From positions 75,841-139,840 of the forward strand of contig DISF01000053.1 in NCBI GenBank assembly GCA_002421985.1: a stretch of DNA of 64,000 nt, in the 5' to 3' direction. Positions within the stretch are counted from its first letter, which is position 1. Each line of letters opens with the position of its first letter. The position numbers and the translations under genes were made by a program. Below, piece by piece: positions 1 to 8,358 of the stretch. Below the pieces are notes generated by a model that was given only the letters and a program-made list of their open reading frames with translations, was not told the DNA's origin and did not search any database. The stretch is from Roseovarius sp. UBA6217 (GTDB taxonomy: Bacteria; Pseudomonadota; Alphaproteobacteria; Rhodobacterales; Rhodobacteraceae).

Positions 1-52
1 TCGGGAACCGCCGGGCGTTCAGCCTCAAGGCGTGCAGAAAAGTCATGGCCAT
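1..52 (-). CDS. N-terminus of a probable AMP-dependent acyl-CoA synthetase (truncated by window edge)
   Basis: Only 17 codons are visible, reading MAMTFLHALRLNARRFP before the window ends. A start followed by a helix of the type 'N-A-R-R-F-P' is typical of the first residues of AMP-forming CoA ligases, but nothing catalytic is visible. The ATG at 52 lies 10 bp after the stop of the upstream dehydrogenase gene, and a GAGG overlapping that stop can serve as ribosome site. It would therefore be the last visible gene of the dctPQM-SDR-ACAD operon. A ligase here would activate the acid imported by the TRAP system. The family call is an inference from very little sequence. Confidence 0.4.
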   Translation of the reverse strand, partial: MAMTFLHALRLNARRFP

Positions 53-62
53 GATCGCGGCC

Positions 63-1235
63 TCAGGTGAAGGCCGAGATACCGAGGATCTCGCGCCCTA
101 TGATCAATGTCTGGATTTCCGATGTGCCCTCGGGGATCAGCCCGCCGCGTGTGTCGCGGAACAGCCGCTCGATCGGGTAATCGGTGGAATATCCCAGCCC
201 GCCATGGGCCTGAAGCGCCATAGAGGCCACCTCATGCGCCGCCTCGCTGGCATAGAGCTTGGCGATAGAGCATTCCTTGCGCGCAGCCAGCCCCGCATCG
301 AGCGCCTGCGCGGCCCGGTCGGTCAGCGCGCGCGCCGCTTCGGTGCGGATGGTCATGTCCACGATCAGCTTCTGCACCAGTTGATAGCGCCCGATCACCT
401 TGCCGAACTGTCGGCGCGTCTTGACGTAGTCGATGGACAGGTCCAGCGCCCGCTGCGCCGCACCTGTCGCCCCCGCCGCCACGTTGAGCCGCCCGTAGTT
501 CAACCCGGTGAGGATCGCCTTCAGACCCCCGCCCGCGGGGCCGAGCAGGTTTTCCTTGGGCACCCGTGCATCGTGAAAGGACAGTTGCGAGGTTGCCGTG
601 GCCTTGATGAACATCGTGCCCAGCCGCGAGGCCTCGAACCGGGTTTCGGTCGGATCAACGATGAAAAGACTCAGATCGCCATCACAGCCTTGGGTGAAGG
701 TCCGCGCCACCAGGATTCCGACACGACCGTGAACGCCATTCGTCGTCCACAGCTTGCCGCCATTGATCAGCCAGTGGTCGCCCTTGTCCTCGGCCCGGGT
801 CTGGACCGAGGCGACGTCGGAACCGTGGTCTGCTTCGGTGATCCCGACCCAGACCGGCATCTCGCCGGCCATGACGGGTTTCAGCCACTTCTCCTTCTGC
901 CGGGCGTCGCCCAGATGTTGCAGCAGCGCGGCGACGATGTTGACGGTGTTGAGCAGAACCCTGAGCGACAGCCAGCGATACCCTGCCTCCTCCATCATCA
1001 TCGCCCAGGTGCGGTAGCTGAGACCATAGCCGCCCGCGTCTTCGGGCAGAAGCCCGCCGAGATAGCCGAACTGGCGAAGCTCGCCCACGATCTCCCAAGG
1101 CAGCACGCCCGCCGCCTCACACTCGGCGATGCGAGCCTCGGTCAGCTCGCGCGCCATGAAACCCCGAATGCTGTCACGCAGCATCCGCGTCTCCTGCTGC
1201 TGGTCATCGGGGGACGGGGCGATGTGTTCAGCCAT
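63..1235 (-). CDS. Acyl-CoA dehydrogenase with MCAD-type catalytic glutamate
   Basis: Protein of 390 residues with the full acyl-CoA dehydrogenase fold. It has an N-terminal helical domain, a middle beta domain with an FAD-contact motif of the TEADHGSD type, WTTNG, and a C-terminal helical domain with RRQFGKVIGRYQ. It oxidises an acyl-CoA to the 2,3-enoyl-CoA using FAD and passes electrons to ETF. The C-terminal motif PEGTSEIQ carries the catalytic Glu at the position used by medium-chain enzymes, while the alternative isovaleryl-type position (LNYGRLN) has Gly. No other complete ACAD in this window has this arrangement. The start chosen is the ATG at 1235, giving an ATGGCTGA overlap with the SDR stop; a longer reading would run into the SDR gene. 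Part of the dctPQM operon. Substrate unknown. Confidence 0.9.
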   Translation of the reverse strand: MAEHIAPSPDDQQQETRMLRDSIRGFMARELTEARIAECEAAGVLPWEIVGELRQFGYLGGLLPEDAGGYGLSYRTWAMMMEEAGYRWLSLRVLLNTVNIVAALLQHLGDARQKEKWLKPVMAGEMPVWVGITEADHGSDVASVQTRAEDKGDHWLINGGKLWTTNGVHGRVGILVARTFTQGCDGDLSLFIVDPTETRFEASRLGTMFIKATATSQLSFHDARVPKENLLGPAGGGLKAILTGLNYGRLNVAAGATGAAQRALDLSIDYVKTRRQFGKVIGRYQLVQKLIVDMTIRTEAARALTDRAAQALDAGLAARKECSIAKLYASEAAHEVASMALQAHGGLGYSTDYPIERLFRDTRGGLIPEGTSEIQTLIIGREILGISAFT

Positions 1236-1977
1236 ACCGCCCTCCGGTGATGTGCAGCGTCTCGCCAGAGATGTATTCCGCCGCATCCGAGGCAAGGAAC
1301 ACCACGCCGTTGGCGATGTCGCGCTCGTTGCCCAGACGCGGGACGGTATTCATCGCCAGCGCGCGCGACTTGATCCGGTCATAGTTCGGAAGCGCCTCGA
1401 TCATGTCGGTGGCGATGAAGCCTGGCGCGATGGCGTTGACGGTGACGTTGAAACGCCCCTGCTCCATCCCAAGCGCCCTGGTAAAGCCGATGATGCCGGC
1501 CTTGGCCGCTGCATAGTTGGTCTGCCCCGGATTGCCGAGATAGGCACGCGACGAGATATTGATGACCCGGCCCCAATTCTGCTCCATGAAATGCGGCACC
1601 ACGGCGCGCGCGCAGTTGTAGGCCCCTTTCAGGATCACGCCCACCACGGCATCCCAATCCTGCTCTGGCATCTTGGTGATGTAGTTGTCGCGCGGAAAAC
1701 CGGCGTTGTTCACAAGGATATGGACGGCACCGAATTCTTCGACCGTGCGCGCGACAAGCGCGTTGACCTGTGCCGCGTCGGTGACATCGCAGACGACACC
1801 GATCACCGCGTAACCGTCGGCGGCAAGCGCGGCGCGGGTGGCTTCGGTGGATTCGGGGTCGATATCGGTGATCACCACCTTTGCCCCTTCCTCGGCCAGC
1901 GCGCGCGCCGTCACCGCGCCGATCCCGCGGCCCGACCCGGTGATGATTGCCACCTTGTCCTTCAGTCCCAATTCCAC
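1228..1977 (-). CDS. Short-chain dehydrogenase/reductase, FabG-like
   Basis: Classical SDR of 249 residues. The Rossmann glycine motif TGSGRGIG lies at residues 13-20, NNAG near 90, catalytic Ser near 142, and the YAAAK pair Tyr155/Lys159. It probably oxidises or reduces a 3-hydroxyacyl-CoA/3-oxoacyl-CoA with NAD(P)(H); the closest characterised type is 3-oxoacyl-ACP reductase, but the operon points to catabolism. The start is GTG at 1977, with a good AAAGGAG site upstream. The stop overlaps the next ACAD gene by 8 bp, implying translational coupling. It lies 20 bp after the TRAP large permease gene. Exact substrate cannot be inferred. Confidence 0.9.
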   Translation of the reverse strand: MELGLKDKVAIITGSGRGIGAVTARALAEEGAKVVITDIDPESTEATRAALAADGYAVIGVVCDVTDAAQVNALVARTVEEFGAVHILVNNAGFPRDNYITKMPEQDWDAVVGVILKGAYNCARAVVPHFMEQNWGRVINISSRAYLGNPGQTNYAAAKAGIIGFTRALGMEQGRFNVTVNAIAPGFIATDMIEALPNYDRIKSRALAMNTVPRLGNERDIANGVVFLASDAAEYISGETLHITGGRYG

Positions 1978-1997
1978 TTTCTGCTCCTTTGTATTGT

Positions 1998-3287
1998 CTA
2001 ATATTCGCCCGAGAACGCTGTTACGATTTCAGGGAAGAAGGCGATCAGCGCCAGAACCGCGAACTCTGCCAGAACGAAAGGCAGCACGCCCACAAAGACC
2101 CGCTTGAGCGGCACCCCCGTGATCGAGCTTGCGACAAAGACGTTCATGCCAATGGGCGGCGTGATCAGCCCGATCTCGACGGTCTTGGTGATGAGGATGC
2201 CAAACCAGATCGGCGAGTAGCCGAGTTCCATGACCATTGGAAAGACGATCGGCATGGTCAGGATCAGGATCGCCAGCTGATCCATGACACAGCCCAGCAG
2301 CACAAAGATCACGATCAGGATCAGGATCACCATTCCCGGACTGACCTCCAGCCCCTGCACATAGGACACCAGCGCCTGTGGTGCCATCGTGAGGGTCACG
2401 AAATAGCCGAAGATATGGGCCCCGATGATGATGGTGAAAATCATCGCCGTGGGGCGCGTCGTGCGTTCCAGCGCGCCCATGAAATCGCGCCAGCCCATGC
2501 GCCGCAGCATCACGGCGGCGATCAGGATCGCGCCCAAACAGCCCGCCGCCGCGGCTTCGGTGACGGTGACGGCACCGGAATAGATTCCGGCCACCACGAA
2601 CACGAACAGCACGATCACCGGCCAGAGCTCTCGCAACGACAGGATGCGTTCTCGCCAGCTGTGGCTTTGCACCGGCGGCGCAAGATTGGGGTTCAGCGCG
2701 GCCCAGGCCATGGTGATTCCGGCAAAGGACAGCGCGGTGACGAGTCCGGGCACGATGCCGGCGATGAAGAGCCCGCCGATGGAGGTTTCGGTGATAATGC
2801 CGTAGACCATGAGCACCACCGAAGGCGGGATCATGATCGACAGCGTGCCGGCCGCCGCCACCGTGCCAACGATCATACCACTGTCATAGCCGTATTTTTT
2901 GGCCTCCGGCGCGACAGTGCGGGCCATTGTCGCGGTGGCGGCAGTGGACGAGCCCGACACGGCACCGAAACCTGCGCTGGTGAACACCGTGGCCACAGCC
3001 AGCCCGCCCGGCAGATGCCCGACCCACTTGTTGGCGGCGCGGAACATGTCCGACGAGATCCGGCTGGCCGACAGGATCTCGGCCATCAGGATGAACAGGG
3101 GTATGGCGGTCAGCAACCACGAGGCTGTGTTGCGATAGGGGGCGACCGACAGGATTCCGAGCGCAAGGTTGAACCCGCCGATCAGATAAAGCCCCACAGT
3201 GCCGGCGATGCCCATGGCGAAGCCGATCGGCATCCCGACGACGAGAAGCCCCGCCAGCAGGAAGGACACGGGTGCGAGATATTCCAT
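1998..3287 (-). CDS. dctM: TRAP transporter large permease, DctM family
   Basis: Hydrophobic protein of 429 residues with about 12 membrane segments over its whole length, typical of the DctM/SiaM ion-transporter fold that moves the substrate using a Na+ or H+ gradient. The start is ATG at 3287 (MEYLAPVSFLLAG), two bases after the stop of the small permease gene. Extending upstream gives a charged, non-membrane leader lying inside dctQ. The PPSVVLMVYGIITE and TPPIGMNVFV segments are characteristic re-entrant regions of DctM. It acts with the adjacent DctQ and DctP. Length is normal for the family. Confidence 0.93.
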   Translation of the reverse strand: MEYLAPVSFLLAGLLVVGMPIGFAMGIAGTVGLYLIGGFNLALGILSVAPYRNTASWLLTAIPLFILMAEILSASRISSDMFRAANKWVGHLPGGLAVATVFTSAGFGAVSGSSTAATATMARTVAPEAKKYGYDSGMIVGTVAAAGTLSIMIPPSVVLMVYGIITETSIGGLFIAGIVPGLVTALSFAGITMAWAALNPNLAPPVQSHSWRERILSLRELWPVIVLFVFVVAGIYSGAVTVTEAAAAGCLGAILIAAVMLRRMGWRDFMGALERTTRPTAMIFTIIIGAHIFGYFVTLTMAPQALVSYVQGLEVSPGMVILILIVIFVLLGCVMDQLAILILTMPIVFPMVMELGYSPIWFGILITKTVEIGLITPPIGMNVFVASSITGVPLKRVFVGVLPFVLAEFAVLALIAFFPEIVTAFSGEY

Positions 3288-3289
3288 AT

Positions 3290-3859
3290 TCAAACCGTCC
3301 GATCCGTGGTGTCGCGGAGCCGCTGCACGTCGCCCGCCGCGTTCACGAGAAGCCGCAGCACAATCAGCAGGCAGCCGGTCGGCGCGATCACGAGGGCGGT
3401 GACAAGCGGCGCGTCGATCTCGCCCGAGGTGCGATACCCGAAATCCCACGCCTTGAGCGCCTCGCGCGAGGCGCCGTAGCACACGAGTGCGAAAAACGCG
3501 GCCGCCCCCAGACGCAGAAACACGTCGAGACCGGCGCGCAGCCTGTCTGGCAGCGCCTCGAACAGGATCCCCACCCGCACATGGCCATCGTGCATCTCAA
3601 GATAGCTCAGGCTTCCGAACACGATGATGGGCATCAGATAAAGTTCGGTGGCCCCTATGACGCCCTCGATCGGGTCATTCAGGACATAGCGGGTGAAGAT
3701 CTGGATGAGGATCAGCACCAGCATGATGATCATCGCCACGCGCGACAGCCAGTTCGCCCAAGTGTCTACCCGGTCCATCGCGCGCCCAAGAGGGCCGTGC
3801 AATCCAGCCTTGGGCGGCGGCACGGCCTCTCCTTCGGGATCAAGATCATGCTTGTGCAT
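3290..3859 (-). CDS. dctQ: TRAP transporter small permease, DctQ family
   Basis: Protein of 189 residues with four predicted membrane segments and the usual DctQ core (a tryptophan-rich first helix, then segments around VLILIQIFTRYVLNDP). An unusually polar N-terminal tail of about 30 residues precedes the first helix. It stabilises the DctM permease and probably helps dock the solute-binding protein. It lies 12 bp downstream of dctP and 2 bp upstream of dctM, so the three are one transcript. Start ATG at 3859. Confidence 0.9.
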   Translation of the reverse strand: MHKHDLDPEGEAVPPPKAGLHGPLGRAMDRVDTWANWLSRVAMIIMLVLILIQIFTRYVLNDPIEGVIGATELYLMPIIVFGSLSYLEMHDGHVRVGILFEALPDRLRAGLDVFLRLGAAAFFALVCYGASREALKAWDFGYRTSGEIDAPLVTALVIAPTGCLLIVLRLLVNAAGDVQRLRDTTDRTV

Positions 3860-3871
3860 GGTCGCTCACCT

Positions 3872-4915
3872 TTACTGCTTCTGGTACTTTTCGATATTCG
3901 CGCGAAAAGCCTCCAGCACCTCGCCGCCGGGCAGTCCGCGCGCCTCCATGCTGGCGACCCAGGCATCGAAAACCGGGGCCGTGGCCACACTGACCTGTTC
4001 GCGCTGTGCTTCGTCGAGAACGATGACATTGATGCCGCCGTCGCGCATCTTGTCCTCAAGCTCGGCGGCCGAACGGTCGGTTTCCTCGGCGACGCGCTGC
4101 ATCGCTTCCTGCGCCGCCTGCTGCATGGCCTTCTGATGCTCGGGCGCAAGCCCTTGCCACACCTCCTCGCGGATCGCATAAGGTGCCCAGTATACGAAGA
4201 CATCCAGCCCCATCACGGCTGTGTCGATCACCTCTTCGAGCTTGTAGGAATAGATGCTCGTGGTCGGGAAGATCGCGCCGTCAACCGTGCCGGTACGGAT
4301 CGCCTGATAGGTTTCGGGGCTGGGAATGTCCACCGGAGCGCCACCCAGGGCCTTGACCGATTCCGACATGTTGCCAGCGATGATCTTCAGCTTGAGCCCC
4401 TTGATATCCTCGATGCCGTCGATCTTCTTGCCACGGGTGAAGAGATTGTAGGTCGAGGTCATCACGCCCCAGAGCGGACGCATCCCGTTTTTCAGGAAAT
4501 CGTTCTCGAGGATCGGCCCCTCCATTACCGTATCGTAGAATGCCGGTGTGCCGACCGTACTTTGCGAGAACAGACCCGGCAGCGTGTGCACACCGGCCAG
4601 CGGCATCGTGCCCCCGTTATAGGCCGGCGGCACATAACCTATGTCCACCACGCCCGATTGCACCATCGAGAACATGTCGCGAAGCGAGCCCATCTGCCCG
4701 GCACCGAAATACTGGAACTTGACCTCGCCATCGGTCAGTTCGGTCACACGTTCCATCCAGTAGGTGGTACCGCTCTCGACGATATAGTGGCCGGGCGGAA
4801 AGGTATCCGCCACCTTGAGGGTTACTTCGGCCGAGGCCACCTGCGGTGCCAGCGCGCCCGCGATCAACAGCGCCGCACCTGCGGCACGCCGATACATTCC
4901 GTTCAATACGGTCAT
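3872..4915 (-). CDS. dctP: TRAP transporter solute-binding protein, DctP family
   Basis: Periplasmic receptor of 347 residues with a clear signal peptide (about residues 1-29, cleavage after QVASA). DctP features include the mid-protein substrate segment, here GLKLKIIAGN, followed by LGGAPVDIPSPETYQAI and GTVDGAIFP. In characterised DctP proteins the residue in that segment that binds the ligand carboxylate is usually Arg (K-I/V-R); here it reads K-L-K, so Lys may replace it. First gene of the dctPQM-SDR-ACAD operon. Start ATG 4915 with GGGAGGAAG upstream. A near-perfect 18-bp palindrome lies about 175 bp upstream of the start. The ligand is presumably an organic acid that the following genes degrade. 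Confidence 0.92.
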   Translation of the reverse strand: MTVLNGMYRRAAGAALLIAGALAPQVASAEVTLKVADTFPPGHYIVESGTTYWMERVTELTDGEVKFQYFGAGQMGSLRDMFSMVQSGVVDIGYVPPAYNGGTMPLAGVHTLPGLFSQSTVGTPAFYDTVMEGPILENDFLKNGMRPLWGVMTSTYNLFTRGKKIDGIEDIKGLKLKIIAGNMSESVKALGGAPVDIPSPETYQAIRTGTVDGAIFPTTSIYSYKLEEVIDTAVMGLDVFVYWAPYAIREEVWQGLAPEHQKAMQQAAQEAMQRVAEETDRSAAELEDKMRDGGINVIVLDEAQREQVSVATAPVFDAWVASMEARGLPGGEVLEAFRANIEKYQKQ

Positions 4916-5087
4916 CGTAGTTCTTCCTCCCTGCGTCAGCCGGCGCTTCCAGAGCCCGGCCGTCTCTCATGTTTCGGCGGGCACCTCATGGCCCCGTCCG
5001 CCGACTCTAACGTCCTGGTCCGATGCAACCACCCGGCACACGGTCCGGTCAATGCAGAAGCGGTGTCCGCCGCGATCCCGCCACCAG

Positions 5088-5105
5088 ATCGCACATACGT
5101 GCGAT
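5088..5105. promoter_or_regulatory. 18-bp imperfect palindrome, probable operator (CACATAyGTG family, site 1)
   Basis: ATCGCACATACGTGCGAT is self-complementary at 16 of 18 positions. Its core is one base away from CACATATGTG, which recurs exactly at 21239, 23003, 29343 and 54346. It lies upstream of dctP in the 358-bp non-coding stretch between dctP and the IclR gene stop. The adjacent GTGCGATT extension is shared with the 21.2-kb site. Probably a binding site for one of the IclR regulators (inference). Confidence 0.6.
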
Positions 5106-5154
5106 TGCTACATGCGATTGCGCGAACAAAGGCCGCGACAGCCCATCACCGACC

Positions 5155-5241
5155 GGCGCATTCGCCTATGCCAGAGTTTCGACAACCGAACAGGACGCCG
5201 ACAATCAGAGCCGACAATCCGCCGCCGCAGGACTTGAGGTG
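5155..5241 (+). pseudogene. Remnant of a serine recombinase (resolvase/invertase N-terminus)
   Basis: In frame +, codons from 5158 read AFAYARVSTTEQDADNQSRQ and then SAAAGLEV. This is the opening of the catalytic domain of Tn3-resolvase/DNA-invertase proteins, where the first strand is 'Y-x-R-V-S-T' and its Ser is the nucleophile. The reading then turns into unrelated sequence (NQRSRRKK), with no second half of the catalytic domain and no HTH. No proper start codon with a ribosome site precedes it. It is a short decayed fragment, and the only trace of a mobile element I see in the window. Confidence 0.6.
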
Positions 5242-5273
5242 AACCAGAGATCACGCCGGAAGAAAAGCGATGC

Positions 5274-6077
5274 TCAACAGACGTTGGAACAACGACCTTT
5301 CTTTCCCAGATTCCGAACAATTTCTTCACGCATGATCTTAACAATCTCGTTCTCGGATCGCAGGATGACATCCGTTGGCGCAGCAACACCGATGGCAAAA
5401 AGGCGAGAATTCTCGTGGCTGGGAAAAGGCATGGAGATCAACCCGGTGCCCTTGACCACTTGATCGGTGGAAAGATAATACCCCTTGGCACGGGTCTCGG
5501 CCAACGAAGCGACAAAGGCCTTCACGTCCACTGCCGATTCGCCAGGCGCGCGATAGGCGTTGATCCTTCGTAACAGACGGCGCACCTCTTCATCGCTCAA
5601 GCGGCTCATCAGAACCCGACCCACCCCGGAATTCCCCAATGGACGCCGCGTGCCGAGTGAAATGTGGTGGATCGAAGACTTCTTCGGACGGATTACCTGA
5701 ACATACTCGGCTTCGTCGCCGTTCCTTGTTCCAAGCACAACCATATGCTGCGTTCGCTGCGCGATCGCCTTGAGCAACCGCTGAATGATGCCTTCGCCGA
5801 ACAGATCCGGATTCATCCAGGAGCCCAGAAGAGGGACGCGTTCGGTCGGGAAGTAGTTCTTGTTTCGGGCATCGTGGCTCAGGAATCCGAGCTTGACCAT
5901 GCTCTTCAGGAGCGCCGAGGTGCTCGATTGCGGATACCCCAGTTTCTTCGAGACTTCCACGACCGACAGCGGCCGCCGCACCTCGTCGAAATACACCAAC
6001 GTTTCACAGGTGCGGGCCACTGATTTCACTATATAATCCCCGCCGGTTTTCACCGGCGCCTGATGCGCGTCGTCCAT
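5274..6077 (-). CDS. IclR-family transcriptional regulator (first of three)
   Basis: Protein of 267 residues with an N-terminal winged helix-turn-helix (about residues 37-66, around RRPLSVVEVSKKLGYPQSS) and a C-terminal IclR effector domain. Start ATG at 6077 (MDDAHQAP) was chosen because GGAGGAG lies directly upstream; a longer reading has no such site. IclR proteins bind short palindromes as dimers or tetramers and usually respond to a pathway metabolite. It is flanked by the TRAP operon downstream and an acyl-CoA synthetase gene upstream, all on the minus strand. It is a candidate for binding the palindrome at 5088 or the inverted repeat in its own promoter at 6110. Confidence 0.9.
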   Translation of the reverse strand: MDDAHQAPVKTGGDYIVKSVARTCETLVYFDEVRRPLSVVEVSKKLGYPQSSTSALLKSMVKLGFLSHDARNKNYFPTERVPLLGSWMNPDLFGEGIIQRLLKAIAQRTQHMVVLGTRNGDEAEYVQVIRPKKSSIHHISLGTRRPLGNSGVGRVLMSRLSDEEVRRLLRRINAYRAPGESAVDVKAFVASLAETRAKGYYLSTDQVVKGTGLISMPFPSHENSRLFAIGVAAPTDVILRSENEIVKIMREEIVRNLGKKGRCSNVC

Positions 6078-6109
6078 GATCTCCTCCCAGATACCATTAT
6101 GTGAACAGT

Positions 6110-6125
6110 ATTCTGAAAGTAGAAT
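6110..6125. promoter_or_regulatory. Inverted repeat upstream of the first IclR gene
   Basis: ATTCT-N6-AGAAT, 33-48 bp upstream of the IclR start codon, where autoregulation would act. The left part, ATTCTGAAAG, also occurs upstream of the third IclR gene at 63572. Weak evidence taken alone. Confidence 0.35.
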
Positions 6126-6216
6126 GGCCGTGTATGTAATGTCTGTCAACTGGCAGAAAATTGCACAAAGCTCGACAAATGCCGCCAGGGGATCGGGAGG
6201 ATATCGGACTCGTTTA

Positions 6217-8331
6217 TCAGCGCCCTCCCCGCTTGATGGGGATGATTACGGCGTCGGCGGCCACGGCACCTTGCCCACTGGGCCCGACGATCAGCGGGTT
6301 GACATCGATGGTCTCAAGCGCTGCCCCGTGATGCGCGGCAAAGGCTGACAGGCGGGCAAGGGCGTCGGCGAGTGCTCCGATGTCGCGTTCAGGCGCGCCC
6401 CGGAATGCGTCCAGCAGTTTTCGACCGTGGATTTCGTCGATCATGCGGCGCGCTTCGGCGGGCCCGAAAGGAGCAACCCGGAAGGACACGTCTCCCAGAG
6501 CCTCGACCAGCACCCCGCCCAGACCGAACATGACAACCGGGCCGAATGCCGGATCCTGGGTCACGCCCAGTATCGCCTCCAGCCCCGGCGCGGCCTGTTC
6601 GGCCACGACCAGCCCGTCGATTCGCGCATCGGGCGCTTTCTCGGACGCCAGTTTCAGGATTCGTGCCCCGGCAGTGCGGACCTCTTCGACCGAGCGCAGG
6701 TTGAGCGCCACGCCACCGATATCGGATTTATGCAAGATATCGGGCGAAGCGATCTTCAACACGACCGGAAAGCCCATCTCGGCCGCTGCCTCGGCCGCCG
6801 CCTCCGGGGTCTTGGCCAGGATTTCGCGCACGATCCCGATGCCGGCCTCGGCAAGCAGGGCCTTGGCCTCGATCTCGTTCACCATGCCATCCGGCAACGG
6901 CGACAGGTCGGGCAGTTCGGGTATCGGGTCATGTTCACCGGCCCGCGCGAACGACCTCGCGAAATAGCGCAATGCGGCCATCGCGCGAACCGCGCGGGTC
7001 GGTTCCTCGAACACGATAAACCCCGACTTTTCATATGCGGCACGCCCCTCGGGCTCTGTCAGCGAGCAAAACAGCATTGGCCGACCGGGATATTTTGCGC
7101 GGATCCGCTCCAGCCCGGTCCGGATGGCCTCGTTCAGGTCGGCGACCAGGCCGACGGTGGACATGAAGATGATGGCCCCGTCGATGTTGCCGTCGCCAAA
7201 CAACACATCCATGTTGGTTTCCAGCAGGTCGATCTGGTTGACCAGCTGCGCCGTCACATCAACCGGGTTTCGGACACCGGCAAAGGGCAGCACCTCTTTC
7301 AGCTTTTTCTGCGCATGATCGGGAAGCGCAGGCACGTCCAGTTTCAGTTTCTCGGCCTCGTCGGCCATCATCACCCCGACGCCGCCAGACACCGTCACAA
7401 TGCCGAGCCGGTCGCCCTGCATCATCGAACTTGATTCTGCGCAGGCATAGGTCACATCGAACATTTCATCGACCGATTGCGCCCGGTAGACGCCGTATTG
7501 CCGGAAAGCCGCGTCATAGACCGCGTCAGACCCCGCCAGCGAAGCGGTATGCGACTGCGCGGCCTCGGCACCGACCGCACTGCGCCCGACCTTCATCATG
7601 ACGACCGGCTTTTCCCGGGCACGCGCCAGTTCAAGGGCCTCGACCAGCCTGTCGCGGTCGGTCGCGCCTTCTAGATACCCCATGATCACCCGGGTTTCGT
7701 CATCCTGCGCGCAATATGCCACCGCATCGGCAAAATCGACATCGCAGGAATTGCCCGTCGTCGCCCAGAGATTGACCCCAAGCCCACGCATCCTGACCAG
7801 CGTCATGCAATACGACCCGAAGGCGCCGCTCTGGCTGACGATCGACACGCCGCCGGGCCTGGGCAGGTGCTTTTCAACACCCGGCGTGAAGGTTGCGTAA
7901 AGGTTGTGGCGCACGTTGGCGATCCCAAGGCAGTTCGGCCCGACAAGCCGCATACCCGCTTCGCGCGCGATATCGACCATACGCGCCTGAAGCGCGGCAC
8001 CTGCGTCATCAACCTCCGAAAAACCCGAACTGAAGATCACCGCGCCACGGACACCGCGGGAGGCGCATTCCTCGACTGCCTGAACAGCAAGTGGTGCAGG
8101 CAGCGCGATCACCGCCAGATCCGGGGTTAAGGGAGCTTCGGAGATCGACGGATATGCCGTCAGCCCCTGCACCTCGGGCGATTTCGGGTTTATGGGCAGA
8201 ATCGTGCCCCGGAACCCGTGACGTATGAGAAAATCCACCGGTCGTCCGCCGATGCGTTTCGGGTCACTCGACGCGCCGATCACGGCAACAGAACGAGGGG
8301 CGAAAATGGCATCCATTCCGTCAATTCGCAT
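6217..8331 (-). CDS. ADP-forming acyl-CoA synthetase (fused alpha-beta type)
   Basis: Protein of 704 residues with the order CoA-binding domain (about 1-135, starting APRSVAVIGASSDP), succinyl-CoA-ligase-like domains (about 150-460, with SQSGAFG and QSHTASLAG, whose His is the candidate phosphohistidine), and a C-terminal ATP-grasp domain (about 480-704, with KSDIGGVALN and ETIDVNPLIV). It makes acyl-CoA from acid, CoA and ATP, releasing ADP rather than AMP. Start ATG 8331 with GGAAG upstream. It is followed on the same strand, after a 139-bp gap, by the IclR gene. The upstream ACAD and CoA transferase genes lie 27 and 57 bp apart, so an operon is likely. A split version of the same enzyme type is encoded at 10929-13012. 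Confidence 0.9.
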   Translation of the reverse strand: MRIDGMDAIFAPRSVAVIGASSDPKRIGGRPVDFLIRHGFRGTILPINPKSPEVQGLTAYPSISEAPLTPDLAVIALPAPLAVQAVEECASRGVRGAVIFSSGFSEVDDAGAALQARMVDIAREAGMRLVGPNCLGIANVRHNLYATFTPGVEKHLPRPGGVSIVSQSGAFGSYCMTLVRMRGLGVNLWATTGNSCDVDFADAVAYCAQDDETRVIMGYLEGATDRDRLVEALELARAREKPVVMMKVGRSAVGAEAAQSHTASLAGSDAVYDAAFRQYGVYRAQSVDEMFDVTYACAESSSMMQGDRLGIVTVSGGVGVMMADEAEKLKLDVPALPDHAQKKLKEVLPFAGVRNPVDVTAQLVNQIDLLETNMDVLFGDGNIDGAIIFMSTVGLVADLNEAIRTGLERIRAKYPGRPMLFCSLTEPEGRAAYEKSGFIVFEEPTRAVRAMAALRYFARSFARAGEHDPIPELPDLSPLPDGMVNEIEAKALLAEAGIGIVREILAKTPEAAAEAAAEMGFPVVLKIASPDILHKSDIGGVALNLRSVEEVRTAGARILKLASEKAPDARIDGLVVAEQAAPGLEAILGVTQDPAFGPVVMFGLGGVLVEALGDVSFRVAPFGPAEARRMIDEIHGRKLLDAFRGAPERDIGALADALARLSAFAAHHGAALETIDVNPLIVGPSGQGAVAADAVIIPIKRGGR

Positions 8332-8358
8332 GGGTCTTCCTTTGATGTTCTAAACGGG

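Noticed and set aside
45..1250. Long plus-strand open frame over the first ACAD gene
   Set aside because: Shadow of the minus-strand ACAD. Its product is Arg/Gly/His-rich with no recognisable domain, while the opposite frame is a clear ACAD.
3272..5242. 656-codon plus-strand open frame across dctQ-dctP
   Set aside because: Antisense shadow with low-complexity composition. Its last part runs out of frame with the recombinase fragment at 5155.
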